A stretch of DNA of 64,000 nucleotides from Bacteroidales bacterium UBA4116 (lineage in GTDB: Bacteria > Bacteroidota > Bacteroidia > Bacteroidales > Tannerellaceae). Positions 27,989 through 36,600 of this stretch are shown in pieces (positions within the stretch are counted from its first letter, which is position 1; every line of letters begins with the position of its first letter). The notes below the pieces were generated by a model that saw nothing but the letters and a program-made list of their open reading frames with translations, searched no databases and was not told the origin of the DNA. Location: the NCBI GenBank assembly GCA_002381645.1, contig DFXE01000020.1, positions 189,819 to 253,818 of the forward strand, written 5' to 3'. The translations under genes were made by a program, and so were the position numbers.

Positions 27989-28002
27989 TGAATAAATATG
28001 CA
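27989..28002. promoter_or_regulatory. ARG box 2, overlapping the argR translation start
   Basis: TGAATAAATATGCA matches the ArgR/AhrC operator consensus. It contains the ATG at 27998, which makes the ATG at 28004 the more likely start codon of argR. Confidence 0.7.
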
Positions 28003-28003
28003 A

Positions 28004-28450
28004 ATGAGTAGTAGAAAAGAACGTTTAAAGGCTATTTGCCGTATCATTGAAACGGAAGTAATCTGTAATCAGGACGAATTACTGAAACGTTTGAAGGCAA
28101 ATGGTTTTACCACTACCCAGGCTACTTTATCGCGTGACATAAAACAGTTAAAAATAGCGAGGGTACACGACGGTAACGAAAATTACGTTTACCGCCTGTC
28201 TGAACCTGCCATGCAGCCACTACCCGCAGGCGAGCGGTCGAAAATATATCCCGATATTGAATTTTCAGGTAACCTGGCAGTAATAAAGACACGTCCGGGT
28301 TATGCCATGGGAATTGCATGGGATATTGATTCTAATTCTCCTAAGGAAATAGTAGGTACGATTGCAGGAGACGATACTATTCTTGTCATTCCCCGCGAAG
28401 GTTACAGCAGAGACCAGATAGCAAAAGCCATACAACGGTTCATTCAATAA
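28004..28450 (+). CDS. argR: Arginine repressor ArgR
   Basis: A 148-residue arginine-sensing repressor. The N-terminal winged helix spans about residues 3-65 (RLKAICRIIETEVICNQDEL in part, then TTQATLSRDIKQLKIAR, the recognition element) and the C-terminal hexamerisation/arginine-binding domain spans about 80-148 with GTIAGDDTILVIPRE, which carries the conserved GT..GDDT motif. Starts are possible at 27998 and 28004; I prefer the latter because the former is inside an ARG box. First gene of an arginine-biosynthesis operon that it should autoregulate. Confidence 0.95.
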   Translation: MSSRKERLKAICRIIETEVICNQDELLKRLKANGFTTTQATLSRDIKQLKIARVHDGNENYVYRLSEPAMQPLPAGERSKIYPDIEFSGNLAVIKTRPGYAMGIAWDIDSNSPKEIVGTIAGDDTILVIPREGYSRDQIAKAIQRFIQ

Positions 28451-28491
28451 ACATAATTAAGGAAAATCATTACAGGTATAATCATAACGAC

Positions 28492-29085
28492 GTGGAAAAA
28501 GAGAACGATACAGAAGAAATAGACGTAATGGTAGCCGATGCTTCGCATGAAATATATGTGGATACCATTCTGGAAACCATTGAAGCAGCTGCCAGTGTAC
28601 GCGGCACCGGAATTGCCAGGCGTACCCACGACTATGTAGCCCAGAAAATGAAAGAAGGTAAAGCTATCATAGCCCTTGCCGGAGAGGAATTTGCCGGGTT
28701 CACCTATATTGAGTCGTGGGGAAATAAGCAGTATGTGGCAACTTCAGGTTTGATCGTTGTGGAAAAATTTCGCCAAAAAGGCTTGGCAAAACGCATAAAA
28801 GAGGCTTCTTTTGCATTGGCCCGTTTACGCTGGCCCAAAGCAAAATTATTCAGCCTCACATCAGGCAGCGCCGTAATGAAAATGAATACCGAACTCGGGT
28901 ATGTACCTGTGACCTTTTCTGAATTAACGGATGATGAAGCTTTCTGGAGAGCATGCGAAGGATGCATAAACCATGACATTTTAGTACGGACAAACCGAAA
29001 ATACTGCATTTGTACCGCAATGTTATACGATCCGAAAGACCCGCACCGGGCAAAAAGGGAGCAGCAGGAAAGAGACAGCAAATAA
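28492..29085 (+). CDS. GNAT-family N-acyltransferase in the arginine operon
   Basis: A 197-residue GNAT enzyme. The acetyl-CoA-binding motif A is visible as LIVVEKFRQKGLAKRIKEA (about residues 84-102), and GKAIIALAGEEFAGFTYIE and LGYVPVTFSELTDDEAFW belong to the family conserved at this position in Bacteroidales arginine clusters. Because no canonical argA or argJ is present, it may acylate glutamate at the first step of the pathway (acetyl or succinyl). This is inference. The start is GTG at 28492; the next ATG, 12 codons on, is also possible. It lies 41 bp after argR and 21 bp before argG. Confidence 0.85.
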   Translation: MEKENDTEEIDVMVADASHEIYVDTILETIEAAASVRGTGIARRTHDYVAQKMKEGKAIIALAGEEFAGFTYIESWGNKQYVATSGLIVVEKFRQKGLAKRIKEASFALARLRWPKAKLFSLTSGSAVMKMNTELGYVPVTFSELTDDEAFWRACEGCINHDILVRTNRKYCICTAMLYDPKDPHRAKREQQERDSK

Positions 29086-29106
29086 TAAACATTAAAATAT
29101 ATTCTC

Positions 29107-30303
29107 ATGAATAAAAAAGTAGTTTTAGCGTTCAGCGGTGGCCTCGACACCTCTTTTTGCGCTATGTACCTGTCAAAAGACAAAGGGTACGACGTATATA
29201 CAGCTCTTGCCAATACAGGAGGTTTTACCGAAGAAGAATGTAAAGCCATTGAAGAAAGGGCGTATAAACTGGGAGCAGTTAAGCACGTAACACTTAACAT
29301 CGAACAGGAATATTATGAAAAGAGCATTAAATACATGGTATTCGGAAATGTATTGCGTAACGGAACCTATCCCATATCGGTAAGTTCAGAGCGTATTTTC
29401 CAGGCATTAGCTACCATACGCTATGCAAAGGAGATCGGAGCCGATGCGGTAGCCCACGGAAGTACCGGAGCAGGAAACGACCAGGTCCGTTTCGACTTAA
29501 CCTTTGACGTACTGGCTCCTGACATGGAAATCATTACCCCTACCCGGGATATGAACCTAAGCCGTGAATATGAAATAAACTATTTAAAGCAACACGGTTA
29601 CGAAGCCGACTTTGTGAAAATGGAATATTCCATCAATAAAGGCCTTTGGGGAACAAGTGTAGGAGGAAAGGAAACGCTGCATTCAAACCAGACATTGCCT
29701 GAAACTGCTTATCCTTCGCAACTGGAAGCCGAAGAACAGGAAGAAGATATGTTCATCGATTTTGTAAACGGAGAAATAGCAGGAGTAAACGGGGTTGAAT
29801 ACAAAAACAAAGTAGATGCTATCCGTAAAGTGGAAGAATTAGGTTCGCGTTGGGCTATCGGCCGCGATATGCACGTGGGCGATACCATTATCGGCATTAA
29901 AGGCCGGGTAGGATTTGAAGCTGCCGGTTCATTACTGATCATAAATGCCCACAAATTACTGGAAAAACATACCCTTACCAAATGGCAACAATACTGGAAA
30001 GAGCAAATTGGCAACTGGTACGGCATGTTCCTGCACGAAGCCCAATACCTCGAACCGGTTATGCGTGATATGGAAGCGTTCCTGCAAAGCACGCAACAAA
30101 ACGTAACCGGACGCGTGATCATAACTTTACGTCCATATACCTATACGCTGGTTGGCATCGAAAGCGACCATGACCTGATGAAAAGTGACTTTGGCGTTTA
30201 CGGCGAAGAACAAAAAGCCTGGACTGCCGATGACGTAAAAGGATTTACCAAAATACTGGGTAACCAGATGAAGATATATTATAATGTGAATAAGGAGAAG
30301 TAG
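29107..30303 (+). CDS. argG: Argininosuccinate synthase
   Basis: Joins citrulline and aspartate using ATP to form argininosuccinate, the penultimate step of arginine synthesis. Full length at 398 residues. The N-type ATP pyrophosphatase P-loop is AFSGGLDTSF at residues 8-17; AHGSTGAGNDQVRFD near 118 contacts citrulline/aspartate; the later SINKGLWGTSVGG is part of the tetramer active site. Its stop codon TAG is the first three bases of a long inverted repeat that separates it from argC. Confidence 0.97.
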   Translation: MNKKVVLAFSGGLDTSFCAMYLSKDKGYDVYTALANTGGFTEEECKAIEERAYKLGAVKHVTLNIEQEYYEKSIKYMVFGNVLRNGTYPISVSSERIFQALATIRYAKEIGADAVAHGSTGAGNDQVRFDLTFDVLAPDMEIITPTRDMNLSREYEINYLKQHGYEADFVKMEYSINKGLWGTSVGGKETLHSNQTLPETAYPSQLEAEEQEEDMFIDFVNGEIAGVNGVEYKNKVDAIRKVEELGSRWAIGRDMHVGDTIIGIKGRVGFEAAGSLLIINAHKLLEKHTLTKWQQYWKEQIGNWYGMFLHEAQYLEPVMRDMEAFLQSTQQNVTGRVIITLRPYTYTLVGIESDHDLMKSDFGVYGEEQKAWTADDVKGFTKILGNQMKIYYNVNKEK

Positions 30304-30392
30304 TTGGTAGATAGTAGTTAGCAGTTGGTAGATTTTTAAATTTCATTGGAAATAATTCATTCTACCAACTACTAACTACCAACTACTAACTA
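30301..30392. repeat. 32-bp-arm inverted repeat between argG and argC
   Basis: The left arm (30301-30332) and right arm (30361-30392) match at 28 of 32 positions in inverted orientation, around a 28-nt AT-rich loop. Both are built from tandem GTTGGTAG/GTTAGTAG-type octamers. The left arm starts exactly at the argG stop. The right arm ends 22 bp before the argC ATG. The transcript would form a long hairpin in mid-operon. Confidence 0.85.
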
Positions 30393-30414
30393 CCAATGAA
30401 AAACTACTTAAAAA

Positions 30415-31383
30415 ATGATTAAAATAGGGATTATCGGTGGAGCCGGTTATACAGCAGGCGAGTTGATTCGGTTATTATTGAATCATCCCGACGCGGAAAT
30501 TGTTTTCATTAATAGTTTGAGTAACGCAGGTAACCGGATAACCGATGTACACAGTGGTTTGTACGGTGAAACCGATCTGGCGTTTACCGATGAATTGCCA
30601 TTAAATGAAATCGATTTACTTTTCTTCTGTACGGCTCATGGCGACACAAAGAAATTTATGGATTCACATGCCGTACCTGAATCCGTGAAAATTATCGATC
30701 TATCGACCGACTACCGCCTGAAAAGCGAAGAACATGATTTCATATACGGCCTTCCTGAATTGAACCGTCGACAGATATGCAAATCCATGCGGGTAGCCAA
30801 CCCCGGTTGTTTTGCCACCTGCATTCAGTTGGGTGTTCTCCCCCTTGCCAAACATTTGATGTTGAACAGCGAATTACATGTGAATGCTATAACTGGATCT
30901 ACAGGCGCAGGGGTAAAACCCTCAGCTACGACACATTTCAGCTGGCGCAATGACAACATCTCCGTATATAAACCATTCGAACACCAACATCTTGCCGAGA
31001 TAAGACAAAGTCTTTCACAATTACAAAACAGTTTTCAAAGCAGTATCAATTTCATTCCGGTAAGAGGAAATTTCTCCAGAGGTATTTTCGCTACCACCTA
31101 TATTGATACGAAAATAGAACTGGAGGAGTTCCGACGAATTTACGAAGCGTATTACGATGACCATTCGTTTACCTTCATAACCCATAAAAACCCGGATCTA
31201 AAGCAAGTGGTTAATACCAACAAATGCCTGATCCATCTCCAGAAATTCGGAGATAAATTACTCATCATATCTGTAATTGACAACCTGCTGAAAGGTGCAA
31301 GCGGACAAGCTGTTCACAATATGAACCTTATGTTCAACCTGGAAGAAACCGTCGGCTTGCATTTAAAGCCTTCAGCTTTTTAA
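30415..31383 (+). CDS. argC: N-acyl-gamma-glutamyl-phosphate reductase
   Basis: Reduces N-acylglutamyl 5-phosphate to the semialdehyde with NADPH. 322 residues. N-terminal Rossmann motif GIIGGAGYTAGELIRLLLNHP (in part; residues 4-24), and the catalytic cysteine is in ANPGCFATC (Cys near residue 134). The conserved STGAGVK and HQHLAEI segments follow. In Bacteroides the pathway uses N-succinyl rather than N-acetyl intermediates, so the substrate here may be succinylated; sequence alone does not show it. Confidence 0.95.
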   Translation: MIKIGIIGGAGYTAGELIRLLLNHPDAEIVFINSLSNAGNRITDVHSGLYGETDLAFTDELPLNEIDLLFFCTAHGDTKKFMDSHAVPESVKIIDLSTDYRLKSEEHDFIYGLPELNRRQICKSMRVANPGCFATCIQLGVLPLAKHLMLNSELHVNAITGSTGAGVKPSATTHFSWRNDNISVYKPFEHQHLAEIRQSLSQLQNSFQSSINFIPVRGNFSRGIFATTYIDTKIELEEFRRIYEAYYDDHSFTFITHKNPDLKQVVNTNKCLIHLQKFGDKLLIISVIDNLLKGASGQAVHNMNLMFNLEETVGLHLKPSAF

Positions 31384-31538
31384 GCTGAACGTGAATAAGC
31401 AGCCGTCGGAACGGTCAGGTATTCCGTATCTTGTCAGATCAATTACTATTTTAATAACATTTAATGAAAGCCGGGCGGAATACGGCAAAGAATAAATTCT
31501 TCTGTGTCCCGTCCGGCATTCCGGTAAAAGAAAATATA

Positions 31539-32663
31539 ATGAAATTATTCGACGTATATCCCCTCTTTAATATTGAGATTGTAAAAGGAAAAGGTTCCTA
31601 TGTATGGGATACGGAAGGCAACGAGTATCTCGACTTATATGGCGGACATGCCGTGATTTCTGTCGGACACAGCCATCCGGTATTTGTAAAAGCGATAACC
31701 GACCAGGTAAATAAACTGGCTTTTTATTCCAACTCGGTAATCAATAACCTGCAACAGGAAGTTGCCGACAGATTAGGTAAAGCGTCGGGTTACGACGATT
31801 ATGAACTTTTTCTTATCAATACAGGAGCCGAAGCTAATGAAAATGCATTGAAACTGGCTTCTTTTCATAATGGTAAGAAAAGGGTAATCTCTTTTAGCCG
31901 TTCATTCCACGGACGGACTTCTGCAGCCGTACGTGTAACAGATAATCCGTCTATCATAGCCCCTGTAAATGAAGGGCTACCGGTCACCTATCTTCCGCTG
32001 AACGATCCCTATCTAGTGGAAGCCGAATTAAAAAAAGGTGATGTATCCTCCGTAATCATTGAAGGTATACAAGGTGTTGCAGGTATTCATGTACCGTTGA
32101 ACGAATTTATGCAGTCATTACGCCAATTGTGTACAAAATATGGTGCATGCCTCATATTAGACGAAATACAATCGGGTTATGGAAGAAGCGGAAAATTTTT
32201 CGCTCACCAATACGCCGGTATCCGTCCGGATATTATTACAGTTGCAAAAGGAATAGCCAACGGCTTTCCCATGGGTGGCGTACTTATCAGCCCGATGTTT
32301 AAAGCAGTATACGGCATGCTGGGCACTACCTTTGGGGGCAATCACCTGGCATGTGCAGCGGCAATAGCTGTATTAGACATTATGGAAAATGAAAAACTCA
32401 TCGATAATGTCAATACCGTAGGCGATTACCTGATGAAAGAACTACGCCGGCTTAAAGGAATTAAAGAGCTGCGCGGTAAAGGATTAATGATCGGTATCGA
32501 ATTTGAAAATCCCATTAAGGAAATAAGAAATAAATTACTTTTTGAAGAGAAAGTATTTACCGGAGTTGCCGGAACGAATACGATACGTCTACTACCTCCG
32601 TTATCCCTAAGCATGAATGAAGCGGAAGAAGCTATCAGACGCATCCGTAAAGTGCTTGATTAA
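31539..32663 (+). CDS. argD: N-acylornithine aminotransferase
   Basis: A class-III PLP aminotransferase converting N-acylglutamate semialdehyde to N-acylornithine. 374 residues from the ATG at 31539 (MKLFDVYPLFN), which is the usual family N terminus; an upstream in-frame start at 31464 would add 25 unlike residues. The PLP-binding lysine is in TVAKGIANGFPMGG (about Lys236); INTGAEANENALKLA near 91 and LILDEIQSGYGRSG near 203 are also diagnostic. Last gene of the cluster here, closed by a terminator. argB, argH and a carbamoyltransferase must lie elsewhere. Confidence 0.95.
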   Translation: MKLFDVYPLFNIEIVKGKGSYVWDTEGNEYLDLYGGHAVISVGHSHPVFVKAITDQVNKLAFYSNSVINNLQQEVADRLGKASGYDDYELFLINTGAEANENALKLASFHNGKKRVISFSRSFHGRTSAAVRVTDNPSIIAPVNEGLPVTYLPLNDPYLVEAELKKGDVSSVIIEGIQGVAGIHVPLNEFMQSLRQLCTKYGACLILDEIQSGYGRSGKFFAHQYAGIRPDIITVAKGIANGFPMGGVLISPMFKAVYGMLGTTFGGNHLACAAAIAVLDIMENEKLIDNVNTVGDYLMKELRRLKGIKELRGKGLMIGIEFENPIKEIRNKLLFEEKVFTGVAGTNTIRLLPPLSLSMNEAEEAIRRIRKVLD

Positions 32664-32677
32664 ACGATATGGCCGAG

Positions 32678-32718
32678 AGGGCTGTCTTCATTTGATGAAG
32701 ACAGCCCTTATTTGTTTT
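32678..32718 (+). terminator. Intrinsic terminator of the arginine operon
   Basis: AGGGCTGTCTTCAT and ATGAAGACAGCCCT form a perfect 14-bp stem with loop TTG, then TATTTGTTTT. It lies 14 bp after the argD stop. Confidence 0.9.
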
Positions 32719-33655
32719 AAAAGGATATAGAATATTTTAAGGAAATACATTTCAACCTACTTTACTTTATATAATAAAAAAACTCACAATTATTACGGGC
32801 TGAAACGCTAACGACGGGATACATCTGCAACTTCTTGGTGTGCATTATTCATAATTTTAGAACAGATATAATAGTTTATGCCGAAGCTTCAATCGCTCTG
32901 TTGGCTACATCACACCTAAATCCTGATGTTTTTTGGGTACACCATCATTATTAAATAACCATACCAATCTCAATATATCCAGATTAAATTTTCAATAAGA
33001 TTCTATACGTCCAATTACTTATAAATGGCTATACTGTCTTACTTATATATGATACTTTATATTGATAATAAATCCTAAGTCACTATTTGATATAGTTAAG
33101 ACTTATAATATCCAAATCCAAAATGGTTTGTAACTATTATATGATAGGTGAATTTACTTTTTTTTCAGCAATAGTAAAATATTATGTAACTATATTTTTG
33201 AATAATTGAAAATATAGTTTTATCTACATTTTTATTAAATATCCCACCCCATCAATATATAAAAGCATTAATGTAATATTCAATTAAAAATGATTCGTTA
33301 TTATCCTTTTATTAAAATAACAAATCGGGTATGTATCATATTTTACACAAATGAATTATTTTAATAAACAAAATGCACTTTTATACAATAAATATATTGA
33401 ATTTTACCAATAAATTATGATTATAAAATTAAAATTTTATTTTTTATAATTTAATTATTACAATCAAATATATTTTTAAATTAATAAAAATATAATTTCG
33501 GTAATGTATTTATTAAATATATTATTTACAATGGATTAATAAACTATCAATCATTTTTTACATCAAATAATAATAAGTATTTATTATTATAATAATATAA
33601 AAAATTGTATATTTACAGGATATTTAAATAAGCTAATTCTTTTTTAAATCACATG
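32719..33655. other. 930-bp extremely AT-rich non-coding region
   Basis: No gene-like open frame on either strand. G+C falls towards the 3' end: the 60 bases from 33421 contain two G/C. It holds a perfect AT palindrome at 33567-33590 and ends at the -7 box of the CotH-like gene. It may be a silenced or curved control region or old decayed DNA. Confidence 0.7.
33567..33590. repeat. AT-only palindrome
   Basis: ATAATAATAA and TTATTATTAT (10-bp perfect arms) flank GTAT, 66 bp upstream of the predicted -7 box of the next gene. Confidence 0.6.
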
Positions 33656-33663
33656 TACTTTTG
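33656..33663 (+). promoter_or_regulatory. -7 promoter box for the CotH-like surface protein gene
   Basis: TACTTTTG, a perfect TAnnTTTG, 31 bp before the ATG at 33695. It overlaps the alternative ATG at 33653, which therefore cannot be the start. Confidence 0.6.
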
Positions 33664-33694
33664 TACGCTATTTTTTAACTTTACAAAAAATTTT

Positions 33695-36600
33695 ATGGGA
33701 AAATTAAAACTTTATTTTTTTTTATGTTGGCTGTTATCAGGTTGCTTTCACCTGAATATGTTGAATGCACAGGAACGCCAACTTGACATCTTTACCTGTA
33801 CAGTAAATACAGGCAACGATGACGTGAGTGAAGATTCAGCCGGATCAATGGTTCTTGACGGAGAATTTTTATGGCTGGGGGGTAGCTCGAGCGGAAAGCT
33901 ACGAGCAATTCGTTTTGAAAATGTGGATATACCGGATAACGCGGTAATCCATGATGCCTATATTGAATTTTATGCGTATGGTAGCAGTGAGGCAGGAGAA
34001 ACCAATATATCGATGGAATTAGGCAATCCCGTTACTTATACTGCATCAAAACACAGCATCTCGTCCAGAAATTATTCGACCAGAAAAGCCACCTGGACAA
34101 GGTCCTCAGGCTTAACATCGAAGAAGATAGTGAGAACTCCAAATCTTAATAATGTAATTGATGAAGGCAGGAGTAAAGGTTGGAGAGCTGGACAAAGCAT
34201 GGCTTTTCGTTTTGAAGGCCAAAAAACGAATAAAGGACTGTCTGTGTATGCCTACGAAGGGGGAGCTACTTATCGCCCTAAATTAATCATCAAATACTAC
34301 CGGGATGATAATTTTGTTTTTTCGGATATAAGTGAATCCATTGTTGCCGCTTCTAAAAACGATGGGAGTGAAAATAGTGCAGGAGCTATGACACTGGATG
34401 GTAAATTCCTATGGTTGGGAGGTAGCACAAGCGGAAATCTTCGGGCGATCTGTTTTAATAATGTACAGATTCCGACTAATGCAACTATTTTGGATGCTTA
34501 TATTGAGTTTTATGCGTATGGAGAAAGTCCTGCGGCATCAACCGAAATATATTCAGAATTAGGAAATGCATCTACCTATTCTACAAGCTCTTATAGTATA
34601 TCATCCAGAACATATTCTTACTCTAAAGTAAAATGGTCCGAACCATCTTTGACATCAAAGGAATTGATCCGTACGCCTAATCTTCGAAATTTAATAGAAG
34701 AAAATAGAGGGAGAGGATGGGCTACAGGTCAGAACCTGGCTTTTAAGTTTGAAGGTTTAGATACAAATGAAGGAATAAATGTATATTCCTACGACGGAGG
34801 AGCTTCTTATCGTCCTAAATTAGTGATCAGATACATAAATGATGGGAAAGGACCTAATCCGCCGATAGTTCCGGTTGTGGTTAAATCCGTTGTATCTGCA
34901 GCTAATGACGATGGTAGCGAAAACAGTGCGGGAGCTATGACTCTCGACGGAAAATTCCTCTGGTTAGGTGGAAGCCAGAGCGGTCATTTGAGATGCATTC
35001 GTTTCAACAATATCGTCATCCCCGACAACGCAATTATTCAGAATGCTTATATTGAATTGTACGGATATGGCAGCAGTGAAGATGCAACAAGTTATATATA
35101 TAACGAAGTAGGCGATGCACAGAGATATACAAGTGCAGCAAAGAGTATGTCATCCAGGAATTATACGGAAAGAAGAGTAAAGTGGGATGCTCCGGCATTG
35201 ATCGAAAAACAGAAAATAAAAACACCAACTCTGAAAAGCATTATAGATGAAAACCGGAGTAAAGGCTGGAAATCGGGACAAAGCATGGCATTCCGTTTTG
35301 AAGGATTGGGTGCAAATGAAGGTACAAAGATATATGCGTATGAAGGAAGCTCGGTATACCGTCCACGTCTTGTGATCGAATATATAGAGAACGAAGACCA
35401 GCTGGTGATAGATGGAGCAGAAACTGATCCTAAGAAAATGACATTACTAAAAATCAACGAGATCTGTTCACAAGGCTCTAAAGACCAGAAAGAAGACTGG
35501 ATAGAACTATATAATGGCCATGATTTTCCCCTGCATATAAAAGGAGGTGTATATCTGTCGGATAAGAACAAAACCCGAACATTATTCGAGCTGAAAAATA
35601 TAATTATTCCGGCTAAAGGATTTTATGTATTCATAGCCAATGAAGAACCTGAGCATGGAAAAGAATATCTGCCATTCGATTTGAAAAACTCGGGAGAAAC
35701 GGTATACCTGTCGAGAAGCCAGACAGATTTAATGGACCAGGTCACATTCGAAACCGTTCCTTATAACCAGTCATATGGTAGAAAAACCGACGGAACCGGA
35801 GCATTTGCCATGTTTATGACTCCTACCTATGGCTCATCCAACAAAAGCGGTATTCAAAAAACACAAATTTCGTTCAGCCACGAAAGGGGAGTTTATCCTT
35901 CCGGATTTAATCTCACTATCGCAGCTCCGCAAAATATGGTGATACGGTATACTACCGATGGAAAATACCCATCTAAAACGAGCGGAACTATTTATACAGG
36001 AGTTATCAATATAAGTAAATCATGTGTTGTAAAAGCTATTGCTTACGATAATTCCTACATATCCGAGGTGGTAGCACATACTTACGTATTACAAAATAAC
36101 TGGGATAACGAGAAAGTAGAAAGTGTTAATGACAATGGCACAACAAAAAAAACATGGACAAATAAGGGTAAGATAACTTCTACCGAATATGGGCAGGCAT
36201 TAGCTTCACTACCTATTGTTTCCATGTCACCTGGTTCGGAATTAGCAGGTGTTTATAAAGAAGCATCCCTGGAATTTATTGATAATCATATATATGACAA
36301 TAGTGATAACTTTTTTAGTAATTCTATGTCACGAAAATTCGGCAATAGTACCATTAAAGATTTCAACAGTGGATATAAATTCAAATTTACAAGAGAAGCC
36401 AATGTACGCAAACCAAGCTATCCATTCTTCGACGCTCATGTGCATGCGAATGACACTTTCAAGATGCCGAAGAAAATCCACACACTGGAACTGAAAGAAG
36501 GTCAGGATGGCGCCTCAAGTACATGGGCCCAGGCAGGTTTTGCACGATTCAGTGAAAAAATCACTATGGACTTACAGAAAGAAATGGGCAAATTTGCTCT

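Larger units (their letters stand above)
27468..27997. other. 530-bp intergenic region rich in GTGAA/TTCAC half-sites
   Basis: No credible gene. Contents: the four-unit palindromic array (27568-27655), further loose half-sites (ccggtgaaag near 27770, a pair GGGTGA/TCACCC at about 27776-27806, aggtgaagg near 27850) and the argR control region with two ARG boxes. A 71-codon open frame on the minus strand covers the array and looks fortuitous. Confidence 0.5.

Noticed and set aside
28704..29300. 198-codon open frame on the minus strand
   Set aside because: Antisense to the GNAT gene and the start of argG, both clearly coding.
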